64,000 bases of DNA, from assembly GCA_937128505.1 (NCBI GenBank), contig CAKZMM010000176.1:1-64000 (forward strand). The letters run 5' to 3'. The notes beneath the pieces are model-generated. The model ran no database searches, had not been told where the DNA came from, and worked only from the letters and a program-made list of their open reading frames with translations. A program made the translations under genes and the position numbers. Positions within the stretch are counted from its first letter, which is position 1. Each line of letters opens with the position of its first letter. Below are positions 35,764 to 45,407 of this stretch, piece by piece. Source of the DNA: an uncultured Thermogutta sp. Lineage in GTDB: Bacteria; Planctomycetota; Planctomycetia; Pirellulales; Thermoguttaceae.

Positions 35764-36966
35764 CTATTCCTGAACCCCGAATCGGTGGATGGTCACCTGA
35801 TGGTAGGTTTCGCCGGGACGAAGGACGGTGCTGGGGAATTCCGGCCGGTTCGGTGAATCCGGGAAGTGCTGGGTCTCTAAGCAGAATCCGTAGTGCTTCA
35901 GGCACGGTTTGCCCGCCACCCGAAGGGAACCATCCAAAAAATTCCCTGTGTAAAACTGCATGCCCGGTTGGGTGGTATAAACTTCCATCGTGCGACCGGT
36001 GTTGGGTTCGTACACTCGGGCTGCTAACGACAGCTCCCCCGGCACGGCTTTATTGAGCACGTAGCAATGATCGTATCCGCCGCGGACTTCCCCGATCCGC
36101 TCGCCGATCGGTTTGGGTGTGCGAAAATCCATGGGGGTATCCGCCACCGGGGCAAGTTCGCCGAGTGGGATCAGACCTTCGTCCACCGGCAGATACCGGT
36201 CGGCATTAATCATCATGATGTGGTCTAGGATGTCCCCGGTTCCGGCACCGGCCAGGTTCCAATAGGCATGATTGGTCAGATTCACATGGGTCGGCTTATC
36301 GGTGGTGGCCCAATACTCCATCCGCAATTCGTTATTTTCGTTGATGGCATACAGGGCTTCCGCCTGAAGTGTGCCGGGATAACCTTCTTCCATATCGGGA
36401 CTAGTGCGTTTCAGCCGCACTCCTGCCCAATCGGGACCCTGCACCGGTTCGGCTCCCCAAACGTATTTGTCAAATCCTTTGCGGCCCCCGTGCAGGTGGT
36501 TTGGTCCGTTATTGGCGGCCAATGGGTACTCCACCCCATCTAGGACAAAGCGTGCTTTGGCGATCCGGTTGGCGTATCGCCCCACCAGCGAGCCAAAGAA
36601 CGGATGCCCTTTCAGATAATCTTGTAGGGTATCTAGATAGAGAGTAATGGGGGCGGGTTTCCCGTTGCGATCCGGAGTTTCCACCGTAATCAACGTTCCT
36701 CCATAGGTCCAAATACGGACGCGAAGGCCGCGAGAATTACTGAGGATGTATTCGTGCACTTCGGTGCCATCGGGCAATTTTCCGACGGATTGCTTCACGA
36801 TTTCCATGGCCTGTGCTGCTCCTGAGGTGAAATAGTCGCCAGCTTGACCCAGCAGCGCAATTCCTAAGCCCAGCGTAGCGAGGCACCCAACCCGGAGGAT
36901 CCCCCCGGCTAAAGGCGCGACCAAAGTTTCTGCCGACTTTCGCCTTGCAAGAATCGTTTTTGCCAT
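35764..36966 (-). CDS. Exported aldose 1-epimerase (galactose mutarotase family)
   Basis: 400 aa. The start is supported by GGGAG in the eight-base window before the ATG. Residues 1-50 form an unusual leader: a basic start M-A-K-T-I-L-A-R-R-K, then a hydrophobic segment ending A-A-Q-A, consistent with export. The rest is the beta-sandwich mutarotase, with G-R-Y-A-N-R, the T-N-H-A-Y-W-N-L-A-G catalytic strand (His acid), G-Y-D-H-C-Y-V-L and E-T-Q-H-F-P-D-S-P-N-R-P near the end. It interconverts alpha and beta anomers of free sugars. An extracytoplasmic location suggests work on sugars released by secreted glycosidases. Cytoplasmic GalM proteins are usually ~340 aa, so the excess is the export leader. 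Confidence 0.9.
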   Translation of the reverse strand: MAKTILARRKSAETLVAPLAGGILRVGCLATLGLGIALLGQAGDYFTSGAAQAMEIVKQSVGKLPDGTEVHEYILSNSRGLRVRIWTYGGTLITVETPDRNGKPAPITLYLDTLQDYLKGHPFFGSLVGRYANRIAKARFVLDGVEYPLAANNGPNHLHGGRKGFDKYVWGAEPVQGPDWAGVRLKRTSPDMEEGYPGTLQAEALYAINENNELRMEYWATTDKPTHVNLTNHAYWNLAGAGTGDILDHIMMINADRYLPVDEGLIPLGELAPVADTPMDFRTPKPIGERIGEVRGGYDHCYVLNKAVPGELSLAARVYEPNTGRTMEVYTTQPGMQFYTGNFLDGSLRVAGKPCLKHYGFCLETQHFPDSPNRPEFPSTVLRPGETYHQVTIHRFGVQE

Positions 36967-37190
36967 ACTCTGATCTCCCGGGAGCTGCTACCCAAATAGA
37001 GATGATTCTTACCCTCTCCCCTATCGTCGGCTTTCTCGGCGGATGCCGATCGGCCTTTGCCGACAAATTTACCCCTACAGTGTAGCACGAGACGGCGGCG
37101 AGAAAATGGGGACTCACCAGCAAAAACCTCATGGGGGAAAAAGGTCCTCCAGTGTGGTACAGGATGCCCGCGGGAAAACGGGGGGAGGGA

Positions 37191-38489
37191 CTACCCGTTG
37201 GAAAGCGGGCCGGTAAATTGGCCTTCTAGTAGCTCGATCCGCACGCGCTCCACGCGACGATGCGTGGCATCCATCACGCGGAATCGTACCCGATCCCGCA
37301 CAAGCTCATCCCCCACCTTGGGTACCCGCCCCAGTTCCGAGAAAAGAAGCCCGCCAATCGTCTCCACTTCCCCGTTTTCCGGCAGGTTTAGCGCGAGTTT
37401 TTCGTTCAATTCATCGAGCCGCGCACGACCAAGAACCTCGGCAGTCCGCTCATCGATCTGGCGGATTTCCTCGATTTCATCCTCATCTAATTCATCGGCG
37501 ATTTCGCCAACGATTTCCTCAAGTACATCCTCCAGGGTCACTACGCCGGACATCCCGCCGTATTCATCCAGCACGACTGCCATGTGGGTGCGCGTCCGCT
37601 GGAAGTGCTGCAACAGATCGTCCACCGGCTTGGTTTCGGGGATGAAGATCGGCTCGCGAATCAAATCGCTCCACGGCTTCTGCGGCTCGCCCATGCATTG
37701 GGCCATTACCGGAAGCAGATCCTTAATGTAGAGAATCCCGACGATATCGTCGCGATTTCTGTCGTAGACAGGAATCCGGGTATGCCCACTTTGGACCACC
37801 AGCTCGAGCATCTCCTTCCAAGAGAGCGATTTGGGGAGAGAAAACACGTAGGTTCGCGGGGTCATGATTTTGGAGACCACAGCATCGCTGAGCTTGATGA
37901 CCCCTTCGATCATCTGCTGGGCATCCGCCTCGAGCAGGCCCTCGCGATGTCCTTCGCTGACTACGGTGCGGATTTCCTCCTCGAGCGATGCTTCTTCTCC
38001 CGGCGGAGATTGCCGTCCCAAAAGCCGCCTCACAAAAAGTTCGATCACGAGCCCCGTACCCACTAACGGCCGCAATACCCGGGGGGCCCAACGCCAAATC
38101 GGCCACAAATAGTAAACCATCGGTGCGGCCCAGAACCACCCGACCACCCACGGCAACCATAATCCGGCCGCTAGCACGGCCACCAGGAGCCCGAATCCCA
38201 AGCCGATCTGGTCCCACAGGTGGCCCGGTCCACGGGCCGAATGCTCCACCCAAGCCCAAGCCAAACCCCCGCAAACGATGAGGCCCAGCGCCTGGAGCGA
38301 CTCCACGGCGAGGGCCGCTTCATCGTGGGTTTTGAGAATCTCACTCAATCGGGCAGGGGTTTTCCACCGGTTACAGAGCGCCTCCAATTCGTGCCGGGAA
38401 AACTCCCGCAACGCTTTCACACCACTGGTGGCCAAAAAAGTGACCACCAAGACCCCGCCGAGGATGTAAAACAGAATCTGCGAACTCAC
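37191..38489 (-). CDS. CorC/HlyC-type CNNM transporter with tandem CBS domains
   Basis: 432 aa. The ATG overlaps the ybeY stop by four bases (ATGA). Residues ~1-145 contain three to four hydrophobic helices of the DUF21/CNNM membrane domain. The region R-T-V-V-S-E-G-H-R-E-G-L-L (about 171) leads into two CBS motifs, with the I-M-T-P-R-T-Y-V-F start near 209 and M-A-V-V-L-D-E-Y-G-G in the second. The last ~85 residues form a CorC_HlyC domain, with L-P-E-N-G-E-V-E-T-I-G-G. Family members move magnesium or cobalt, or modulate such transport. It is the last gene of the phoH-pgpH-ybeY-corC operon on the minus strand. Confidence 0.92.
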   Translation of the reverse strand: MSSQILFYILGGVLVVTFLATSGVKALREFSRHELEALCNRWKTPARLSEILKTHDEAALAVESLQALGLIVCGGLAWAWVEHSARGPGHLWDQIGLGFGLLVAVLAAGLWLPWVVGWFWAAPMVYYLWPIWRWAPRVLRPLVGTGLVIELFVRRLLGRQSPPGEEASLEEEIRTVVSEGHREGLLEADAQQMIEGVIKLSDAVVSKIMTPRTYVFSLPKSLSWKEMLELVVQSGHTRIPVYDRNRDDIVGILYIKDLLPVMAQCMGEPQKPWSDLIREPIFIPETKPVDDLLQHFQRTRTHMAVVLDEYGGMSGVVTLEDVLEEIVGEIADELDEDEIEEIRQIDERTAEVLGRARLDELNEKLALNLPENGEVETIGGLLFSELGRVPKVGDELVRDRVRFRVMDATHRRVERVRIELLEGQFTGPLSNG

Positions 38490-39307
38490 CCCGAGCTCCG
38501 TTGTTTTTTCGAGCGGCGCAAAGGGACTGGCTGGCCGGAAGATTTCTTCCGCGCTGCCGGCGCCAATCGCACTTCGTAGCCAAACAGTCGGAGTAACTCG
38601 CGCTGTTTCCTTTCCATTTTCATCCGCTGCCGCGTCGTGCGGTCATCGTAACCTGCCAAATGCAGCACGCCATGGAGAACGTAAAGGAGCGATTCGCTTA
38701 CAGGATCCGTGCCATAGTCTCCGGCGACTGCCACGGCTTGCTCCGTGCTGACGACGACTTCCCCTTCCCAATTTCGCCGCGAGGTTTCAAGGGGAAAACT
38801 CAGGACGTCGGTCGCTTCGTCCTCTTGTAAGAAAAGCCGATTCAGCCGCCGGATGGTTCGGTTATTGACGAGGGCCACGCCCACAGTACCCTTGCGAATT
38901 CCCGATTGCACCAAAGCCGCGCGGACCAATTGCCGCAACACCACCGGATCGAGCTTTACGTGATGTTGATGATCCGCTAGGTGAACCTTGATCCCCGCAC
39001 CATCCGCAAGCCAGGCTTCGAGCTTTTTTCGATCGGCTTCGCTTGGTAACCTCGGCGGTGCAGGGAGCTTGAAGTGCGGAGGCCTTTTCCGCCGGCTTAC
39101 AGACCGAGAAGGTTTGCCGATGGAGGCGGGCGGCTTCGCGTGTTGATCGGAAGTTTCCGAGCCCACCACGTCGCCTTCGGCCGGGGAGTTGGAAGCGGCG
39201 ACTTCGGCTTTCACGACTCTCTCCTCCGCACAAGCGGGTTCGGGGCGGGTTTGAGGCTGCCGAAGCCCGGCGTGCTGCCGAGCCTGTTGCCCATCTTCGA
39301 TCCTCAT
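38486..39307 (-). CDS. ybeY: YbeY-type endoribonuclease with a long disordered N-terminal extension
   Basis: 273 aa, against ~150 for typical YbeY. The ATG overlaps the pgpH stop by four bases, supporting this early start. Residues 1 to ~105 are low-complexity, rich in Ala, Pro, Ser, Arg and Glu. The core follows: V-A-L-V-N-N-R-T-I-R-R-L-N, D-V-L-S-F-P, and the metal motif H-G-V-L-H-L-A-G-Y-D-D with His212 and His216. The third ligand of the usual H-x3-H-x5-H is Asp222 here. YbeY processes the 3' end of 16S rRNA and assists late ribosome maturation. It sits between pgpH and corC, an order also seen in other phyla (phoH-yqfF-ybeY). Confidence 0.9.
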   Translation of the reverse strand: MRIEDGQQARQHAGLRQPQTRPEPACAEERVVKAEVAASNSPAEGDVVGSETSDQHAKPPASIGKPSRSVSRRKRPPHFKLPAPPRLPSEADRKKLEAWLADGAGIKVHLADHQHHVKLDPVVLRQLVRAALVQSGIRKGTVGVALVNNRTIRRLNRLFLQEDEATDVLSFPLETSRRNWEGEVVVSTEQAVAVAGDYGTDPVSESLLYVLHGVLHLAGYDDRTTRQRMKMERKQRELLRLFGYEVRLAPAARKKSSGQPVPLRRSKKQRSSG

Positions 39308-40989
39308 CGTGATGATACCGACTCGGTGGCCGGATAGCGAATCCGCCCGTGATAATTCGCCACCAGCGATTTGATCAAGCTGTTTTCGACGGTTCGAAGC
39401 TCTCGCAAAGTAATGCCGCTCTCGTCGAATTGACCATCCTCCAATTTAGCTCGGGCGATCTGCCGAACCAAATGCTCGATCCGCGAGGGGCTTGGATCCT
39501 CGAGCGCTCGGCAAGCACCCTCCACCGAATCAGCCAGCATGAGCACGGCGGCTTCTTTAGTTCGGGGTTTCGGACCGCGATATCGGAACGTCGATTCCTC
39601 AACGGCCGGCAAGTCCGGCGAGGCCCGCCATTGCTCGCTGGCCCGATCGAAAAAGTACCGCACCAACGTGGTCCCATGATGTTGCTCGATAAAGTCGATA
39701 ATCGGCTGGGGGAGCTTGTATTGCCGAGCCAAGTCGGCACCGTCCTTCACATGGGACATGATTAGTAGCGTGCTCATGGCTGGTCGAAGATTCTCGTGGC
39801 GGTTCTCCCCGCTTTGATTTTCCACATAAAACTCCGGCTGGAGAATCTTGCCGATATCATGATAGTAAGCCCCTACCCGGGCAAGCAGGCCGCGAGCCCC
39901 GATAGCTTCGGCGGCCGCTTCGGCCATCGCCCCCACTAGGATCGAATGATTGTACGTGCCCGGGGCGCGGCGTAACAATTCCTGGAGGAGGGGCTGCGAC
40001 ATATCGGCAAGCTCCAGGAGGCTGATGTCGGTAAGGACCCCGAAGAGCCGTTCAATCGGCTGAAGCAAGCCCCACATCAGAAAGCCTGCCGCGATTGTCC
40101 ATAGGGCGTTCTGGATCGCTAATCGCACGGCAAACCAATCGATGCTGGCTTGGCGGAGGAGATCCCCGGCTAAACTCAGCCCAAATGCCGCCACCGCCGC
40201 CACGCAAGAGACCTGAATCAGTTTGCTTCGGGTTCGCACGCGGCCTAACTGTACCACGGCCGTGGCCATCACCCCGAGAAGCACTAAAAGATGCGGAAGC
40301 GATTGGCCCAAAGCCAAAACGATCGCAAGCGCGACGATGCTCCCCAAAAGGATGGCCAGCTCTCGCCTCAAGGCGATGGCCACCGACTGACTGAAAAGAA
40401 GGAGCGGAATGATTTCGCCCCTCCACGGGTCCGGCGCTACCCATCGCGCCAAAGCCGCCGCTCCTAGCGCTGTAGCCAGCAAAAGGAGCAGCCGCTCACT
40501 CTCCAACGCAAGATCCGGGCGGCGGACAAAAATGTAAACGCCGGCTAAACCCACCAAAACTAGGAGCAGGACGAAAACAGCGGCAAACCGCAGCAGCTTC
40601 ACCCCCACACCGCGGCCCTGAAGCACCGCCAAGTGCTCGGCCCAAAGAATCTGGATCTGCTCCTGCCGCAGCGGCTTGCCTGCCTCGGCAAGCTTCTGAC
40701 CTGCTTGGTAGCGAATCGGCTCCTCGTCGACGCTCATCAAATTGGGCATCTGAAAATCGACGCGGCTTAAGAGGTCCCATTCGGGAACGTCCCCAGCCCG
40801 AAATGGGAAAGGCGGGTCCCAAGCAGCCGTCAGAATACACCAAGCGCCCACCAGCAAAATGGAGTAGCTAATGTTGAAGGCAATCGGGGGACGGAGCAAC
40901 TCCTGTCCCATCCGCTGCCACCAGCTTTGGACACTAGCAAAGGCAGCCACACGTTCTGCGCGAGTCCGAGGCGAACCGGTTGCTGCCAT
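39304..40989 (-). CDS. PgpH/YqfF-type 7TM-HD cyclic dinucleotide phosphodiesterase
   Basis: 561 aa, shorter than the ~700 aa Firmicute PgpH because the extracellular part is small. An N-terminal membrane anchor (residues ~32-52) and a short outer segment (~55-115) precede six to seven hydrophobic helices (~120-310). The C-terminal HD domain (~330-540) shows P-G-T-Y-N-H-S, V-G-A-Y-Y-H-D-I-G-K (the HD pair), E-N-Q-S-G-E-N-R-H-E-N, then a second H-x-x-H-G-T-T. The family degrades cyclic di-AMP. It is translationally coupled to ybeY. The start is 11 bases after the end of phoH. Confidence 0.9.
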   Translation of the reverse strand: MAATGSPRTRAERVAAFASVQSWWQRMGQELLRPPIAFNISYSILLVGAWCILTAAWDPPFPFRAGDVPEWDLLSRVDFQMPNLMSVDEEPIRYQAGQKLAEAGKPLRQEQIQILWAEHLAVLQGRGVGVKLLRFAAVFVLLLVLVGLAGVYIFVRRPDLALESERLLLLLATALGAAALARWVAPDPWRGEIIPLLLFSQSVAIALRRELAILLGSIVALAIVLALGQSLPHLLVLLGVMATAVVQLGRVRTRSKLIQVSCVAAVAAFGLSLAGDLLRQASIDWFAVRLAIQNALWTIAAGFLMWGLLQPIERLFGVLTDISLLELADMSQPLLQELLRRAPGTYNHSILVGAMAEAAAEAIGARGLLARVGAYYHDIGKILQPEFYVENQSGENRHENLRPAMSTLLIMSHVKDGADLARQYKLPQPIIDFIEQHHGTTLVRYFFDRASEQWRASPDLPAVEESTFRYRGPKPRTKEAAVLMLADSVEGACRALEDPSPSRIEHLVRQIARAKLEDGQFDESGITLRELRTVENSLIKSLVANYHGRIRYPATESVSSR

Positions 40990-41000
40990 CTGAAATCGTC

Positions 41001-41990
41001 CTAACTTTCCTGTTTCTTTCGCGGGCGCTCTTCGTACGCTTCAACGATGGACTGGACTAACGGATGACGTACGATATCCGAGGTGCTTAAATGCACAGCC
41101 GCCAGTCCCGGCATCCCCCCTAGGCGCCGAATGGCATCCACCAAGCCGCTCCGCGTCGGGGGCGGAAGATCAATTTGCGTAATATCCCCGGAAACGACAA
41201 TCTTCGAGCCGATCCCCATTCGCGTCAAAAACATCTTCATTTGGGGCACGGAGGTATTCTGGGCCTCGTCGAGGATCATGAACGCCTCGTTGAGCGTCCG
41301 GCCCCGCATGTACGCTAGCGGAATTATCTCGATCCTATCCTCCTCCTTGAGACGCCGAAACATCTCATAATCCATCATCTCGCTTAATGCGTCCATGAGC
41401 GGCCGCAAATACGGGAACAGCTTGGCCTGCAAATCCCCAGGCAAATAGCCTAGGCTCTCTCCTGCCTCCACCGCCGGACGAGCCAGCACAATCTTCCGCA
41501 CCAAGCTGGATTTTAAAGCCGCCACGGCCATCGCCACGGCCAAATACGTTTTACCGGTGCCGGCAGGACCGGTGCACAAGACGATGTCATGCTCGCGAAT
41601 CGCCTGCACATAGGCCAACTGCCCGGGAGATCGCGGCCGAACTCGTCGCCCTTGATACACCTCGATCGTCGGATAAACCGCCGGCTTTCGCCCGTCTTTG
41701 ACCTCCGACAAGGCCTGCGTGATGTCATCCGGCGTTAAGCTGCCTGTCCGCTCTAACTGCGCTTGGAGCTGCTCAAAGACCTGCGTGGCGTAACCGACGG
41801 CCTCCTCTTCGCCTTGAATGTAGATGTGGCCGCTTCGCGCAGAAATCCGTACCCCGAACGCCTCGCGGATCTTCCGGACATGCTGATCGCAAGTCCCAAA
41901 CAGTCGGATAAGTGCTTCGGAGCTGCCTACTGAAATAATCGATTCATTCATTCGACAGTGGCGCCGGCGTCGTACGGCGCTTCTACCCAT
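41001..41990 (-). CDS. phoH: PhoH-like P-loop ATPase/RNA-binding protein
   Basis: 329 aa from the ATG at 41990; GGAGG lies only three bases upstream. An ATG at 41951 gives a more family-like N-terminus (M-N-E-S-I-I-S-V) but has no ribosome binding site. Residues ~20-100 hold a KH-type region (I-R-E-A-F-G-V-R-I). The PhoH ATPase follows with Walker A G-P-A-G-T-G-K-T, A-R-P-A-V-E-A-G-E-S-L-G-Y-L-P-G, Walker B-like M-I-L-D-E-A-Q-N-T, then S-G-D-I-T-Q-I-D-L-P. It is probably linked to RNA metabolism, consistent with ybeY two genes on. First gene of the operon. Confidence 0.93.
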   Translation of the reverse strand: MGRSAVRRRRHCRMNESIISVGSSEALIRLFGTCDQHVRKIREAFGVRISARSGHIYIQGEEEAVGYATQVFEQLQAQLERTGSLTPDDITQALSEVKDGRKPAVYPTIEVYQGRRVRPRSPGQLAYVQAIREHDIVLCTGPAGTGKTYLAVAMAVAALKSSLVRKIVLARPAVEAGESLGYLPGDLQAKLFPYLRPLMDALSEMMDYEMFRRLKEEDRIEIIPLAYMRGRTLNEAFMILDEAQNTSVPQMKMFLTRMGIGSKIVVSGDITQIDLPPPTRSGLVDAIRRLGGMPGLAAVHLSTSDIVRHPLVQSIVEAYEERPRKKQES

Positions 41991-42053
41991 ACACCTCCGA
42001 AAGAACCGAAGCCAGACCCCAAGAGTGCTTAGGAAGACCTTGAATCGCTTCTT

Positions 42054-42154
42054 TAAATTCCCTGCAAATTCCTAAATTCCGTGGAAATCCTCAAAGTCCG
42101 TGCAGATTCCAAAATACCGTCCAACTCCCTTCTCCGAAATTCCGTGCTCCCGTC
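42054..42154 (+). repeat. 19-bp degenerate tandem repeat upstream of phoH
   Basis: Four contiguous 19-bp units from 42054 to 42129 with consensus taaattccgtgcaaattcc. After a six-base break there is a fifth copy starting gaaattccgtg at 42136. The array lies 60-160 bases upstream of phoH, where its promoter or leader would be expected on the minus strand. Confidence 0.85.
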
Positions 42155-42448
42155 TGTTATTAATAACGCGAACCCCCACCCCGGCATTACCTGCCGCTAT
42201 CCGAAATTAAACTTTTGAACTCTTTGATATCGCCCCTAACGGTCTTGAAGTCGCCTTTGATCATCCCGGCCCGCCTTACCACCCCTTTATCGTGATTCTG
42301 TCGGTTTGAGATACATCGGCTAGCGTGGATCGACGACTTACCTAGCTCGGCAATACCCCTCGGTAATCCACTCTTAGCCGCTCGGAGTTCAACACGTTTT
42401 TGGATGGCGAATTTTGCAAATCTCCTTTAGCCGTTTTCGCCCGGGCTC

Positions 42449-42479
42449 AAAATGCAAAAGGCCGCGAGAACCAGCGGCC
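42449..42479 (-). terminator. Possible rho-independent terminator
   Basis: On the minus strand the sequence reads GGCCGC, an 8-base loop, GCGGCC, then TTTTGCATTTT. The stem is a perfect six-pair GC helix, but the T-run is interrupted. It is positioned to stop transcripts from the zinc-ribbon gene, although 800 bases away. Weak to moderate. Confidence 0.4.
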
Positions 42480-43291
42480 ATATTTGAACCGGGAATTCGG
42501 TTTTTTGGTTTGGTAAGAATCAGCCTCGCCTTTCCGGTTCTCGAACGTGGGTTGACCCCGTTGATCAACCGCTCTTGGTTCCTCCTCTTTTTGAGCTCTT
42601 TATCCAATGTTGTGCGTACTTCGTTGTCCCTACTCAATTGTACTCAACCGGATTGCTGCCACAAACATGTAGCCGCTTTATTGGGTCTTATTCCTCTTTG
42701 CCAGCTAAGAGATGCGGAAATGCCGAAACCTTATTGCCTTAGTAATGATGGCTCGCAGGAAAGGTGTACCGAGCTAACGTCGGACCGCCCCCAAGCATCT
42801 ACTTGATGCACCGGCAGTCCGATGAGCTCCTGGGCCCGGGAACGCTTAAGTAGATAATCTCGGGAAGGGCATCCGTCAACACAATATATGCCCTCATGTC
42901 ACGATATATCAATAAGATTGTCTATTTAGTGCTGTATAGGAAGGGTAATTGTAGTTAGAAAACGATAAACGATATCAGACATCAAGGAAAAAAAGTACGG
43001 CATCAGACAAAAAACGGAATAAGATGCCAAACGATGGAAACTTGCGTCGGTTCAGCGAACCGGTGCATAAGGGAATAGGTCGATATGTTTGCAAATTACA
43101 TGAAGAATTGGTGAGGTTCTATGAGATTGAACGAAGAGGGCGAGGAATGGAGTCTCTAATAGAGGAACGGAGAATGGGCATCAAAATGCTGCATCCCGTG
43201 TATCGGCTAATACTTGTGCCCCGGTGAGCGGGAAGTGCCGATTCCTCTGACAGCGGTCCGCGACTGGCTCCCGGGGCTGCGGGTAAGCCAA

Positions 43292-43651
43292 TCAAATCTC
43301 TCCCAATTCAGCCACGTAAGTCTTGCAGTTGGGGCAGATTCTCATTCCGCCAGGAATGGCGGCGTTACACCGCGGGCAAGCCTTGCGAGGCGGAGTGGGC
43401 CCCTCCGTAGCGCGTCTTGCCGCCGCGCGCTCCGCCATCGGATCCAGTCCGGACGTGTCTTTGGCCTGCTGCCGCCAGTTTTGATTTCCTGAGCTGATGA
43501 TCTCGAGGATGTCGTCTTCCGTTAGTCCGCCGGCTACAGGTTCCGGCACCTTGATTTTTGCCTTGCAATGCGGGCAAAGGCCCGTCTTGCCCGCCATGTC
43601 GTCCGATACCTTTAGGGTGTGGCCATTAGGACAGGTAATTTTGATCGGCAT
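43292..43651 (-). CDS. Small protein with two zinc-ribbon motifs
   Basis: 119 aa. GGAG lies eight bases before the ATG. The N-terminus is C-P-N-G-H with C-P-H-C 20 residues on, and the C-terminus has C-P-R-C and C-P-N-C, i.e. two treble-clef or zinc-ribbon-like knuckles joined by an acidic-to-basic helical linker (about residues 40-85). Such small zinc-binding proteins of unknown function are common in planctomycetes. The first knuckle resembles the N-terminal motif seen in larger planctomycete proteins, where it precedes a variety of domains. Function unknown. The gene is monocistronic on the minus strand. Confidence 0.8.
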   Translation of the reverse strand: MPIKITCPNGHTLKVSDDMAGKTGLCPHCKAKIKVPEPVAGGLTEDDILEIISSGNQNWRQQAKDTSGLDPMAERAAARRATEGPTPPRKACPRCNAAIPGGMRICPNCKTYVAELGEI

Positions 43652-45152
43652 GATCGGTCTCCGTTAACCTGGGCCAACCGATGGCCAGATTACTTCCAGT
43701 TGAGAGTACTTTTAGAGTACGTCTCCGAATAATCTGTGGATAAATATGAGTAATCTGTGGATAGTTAGGACCTAAAAGACTGCTTCTGTAAACGCCGATC
43801 TTTGAAAATGCTTTGGTCAAAGGATCTTACCCGCGGGAAAGCCATGAGCAACCTTACCCGCTGGCACCACACCTGAGGCAAGGAGCGACTTACTCCGAAT
43901 CTTGAAAAGAAGTCTAGATCAAAAACACTGCCGGATCCCGCTTATAGTTTCGACGCTCGAATTGTCGCCTCAGTTCTCCCCGAGTACACGGATTTTGGGC
44001 AATCGAAAGTGCGCCCTTTGAGCTACCCGGAGTAACCCTCCGCCACGTTGCGATACACGGCGGCCCCACGCCCAAAACTATTAAACGATGATTGCCCCCC
44101 GACGGTGGCACTCCGACCCAATTTTTGCCGGCGAACCAACGAAGTGAAACAGACTGCCAAGTATTGGCCACCGTAATCCTCGATTAATTTTGGTAACAAA
44201 GTTGATCTTCACAACCAATTTTATCATAGCCTCCGGTGGTAGACAGAGAAAGGGTTTTTTCTCGAGAAGTCCCCTCAATCGGGTAAGAGAGGCGTTTGCG
44301 CACCGGCACAAAGAAGCGTTTTTGCAATGGTACCAACAAAAAGGTTTCTTTGGCCCGAATGCATCGCAAGAATTACGGAGATTTCGGGAGGAGGAAGAAA
44401 GTACTTACTCGGCCTAACACCGGAGAGATTGTGGGCTTACATCGCACGAATCTTTCAACAGTTGCGAACGACGAAACCTGGGAGCGGTATCTTCCGCGGC
44501 AGGAAGGTGGGAGGGCCAATCAGGGCAAAAATCACCCGCCGCAAACTGTGATTTGAAAGTGCTTATGAGACCCCCAATTCGGGGGATATACGGCCTGAGG
44601 CTTGTCGCCCAACCTTGCCCACGCTCCTTACCGCCTGCTAGACAGCGGCACGACGCCGTGCGAAACTAATTCCGGCCGGTCCTCGGGAAGATGCGATCAA
44701 GAGCGGGAAAATGCGATGGAGTTCACAAATCATATCCCACTCATATCCCACAAATCATGTACGAAGATGGAGCTTACGAATCAGAAAGAAGCAAGATTGC
44801 GGAGCACTGAGTCGGCCGAGTCGGCAGGATTCGGTGAGAGCTGAAATCAAGGCGGGTTTCCTCGTGTACCGTCTCCCTGAAAAAGGTGCCGAATAGCCAG
44901 GACCGCGTTAGAGTTGAAATCAAAAGCGGACGAGATCGCGCGCCATGACGGCAGCCTTGTGAGTTCCGTTTTATGGTCGGCACCTCGGTGGGATCGTGTG
45001 GATGCGTTTAGGGGCTCGGAAGCTGGCTCACTGCAATTTAGCTCGTTGCAATTTGCACCGATCTCCGCTTTTTTGATGGGGTGCTCCGGTCGGCATGGGC
45101 CGCGACGGTTGCCCAGAAGAGAGGGATAGATCTCTTTTGATTGGGTCGAGGG
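43652..45152 (+). other. Long gene-poor spacer
   Basis: About 1.5 kb. Frames at 43914-44171 (minus), 44190-44417 and 44602-44844 (plus) have no ribosome binding site or domain, and their overlapping frames are equally open. I see no RNA gene or mobile element. An imperfect repeat of 'aatctgtggataaatatgag'-like words lies at 43728-43765. Confidence 0.4.
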
Positions 45153-45407
45153 ATGGGAAAGGGAAAATCGACGCGGAATAGCGGGCCTCCTGCTCCGGTT
45201 AGATCGGCGGCAAAGCCGACTCGTAGTGCTAAGGGCAAAGGGAGCCTTGTTTCCCGATGGCGGCGGATTGCGGCTTTGGCCCGCCAGGGCCTCGATGATC
45301 TGGACGATGGCCGGCTCGAGGCCGTGCGGTCCTCGTTGGAAGCGATCTTGGCGGTGGCCAATTGTGCGGCAGCTCATGAGATGCAGATATGTCAGATGCA
45401 GCAATGA
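45153..45407 (+). CDS. Small basic protein, hypothetical
   Basis: 84 aa from the ATG at 45153, preceded by GGGTCGAGGG. Residues 1-35 are Lys/Arg/Ser/Gly/Pro-rich and probably disordered. Residues ~36-75 form a likely amphipathic helical hairpin (R-W-R-R-I-A-A-L-A-R-Q-G-L-D-D-L, then V-R-S-S-L-E-A-I-L-A-V-A). It ends with M-Q-I-C-Q-M-Q-Q. The base composition is more like that of coding regions than the AT-richer spacer on its left. No family recognised; it could be a nucleic-acid-associated peptide. Moderate support only. Confidence 0.45.
   Translation: MGKGKSTRNSGPPAPVRSAAKPTRSAKGKGSLVSRWRRIAALARQGLDDLDDGRLEAVRSSLEAILAVANCAAAHEMQICQMQQ

Larger units (their letters stand above)
42000..43291 (+). 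other. Long spacer with 19-bp repeats and a possible terminator
   Basis: About 1.3 kb with no supported gene. It starts with a 19-bp tandem repeat and contains a possible minus-strand terminator at 42449-42479, both listed separately. The stretch 42880-43020 is AT-rich, about 35-40% GC by eye. A 67-codon frame at 43024-43227 (plus) has charged, helix-like content but no ribosome binding site and no recognisable relative. Confidence 0.45.

Noticed and set aside
43024-43227. 67-codon plus-strand frame with charged helix-like content
   Set aside because: No ribosome binding site and no relatives recognised; AT-rich surroundings suggest chance or decay.
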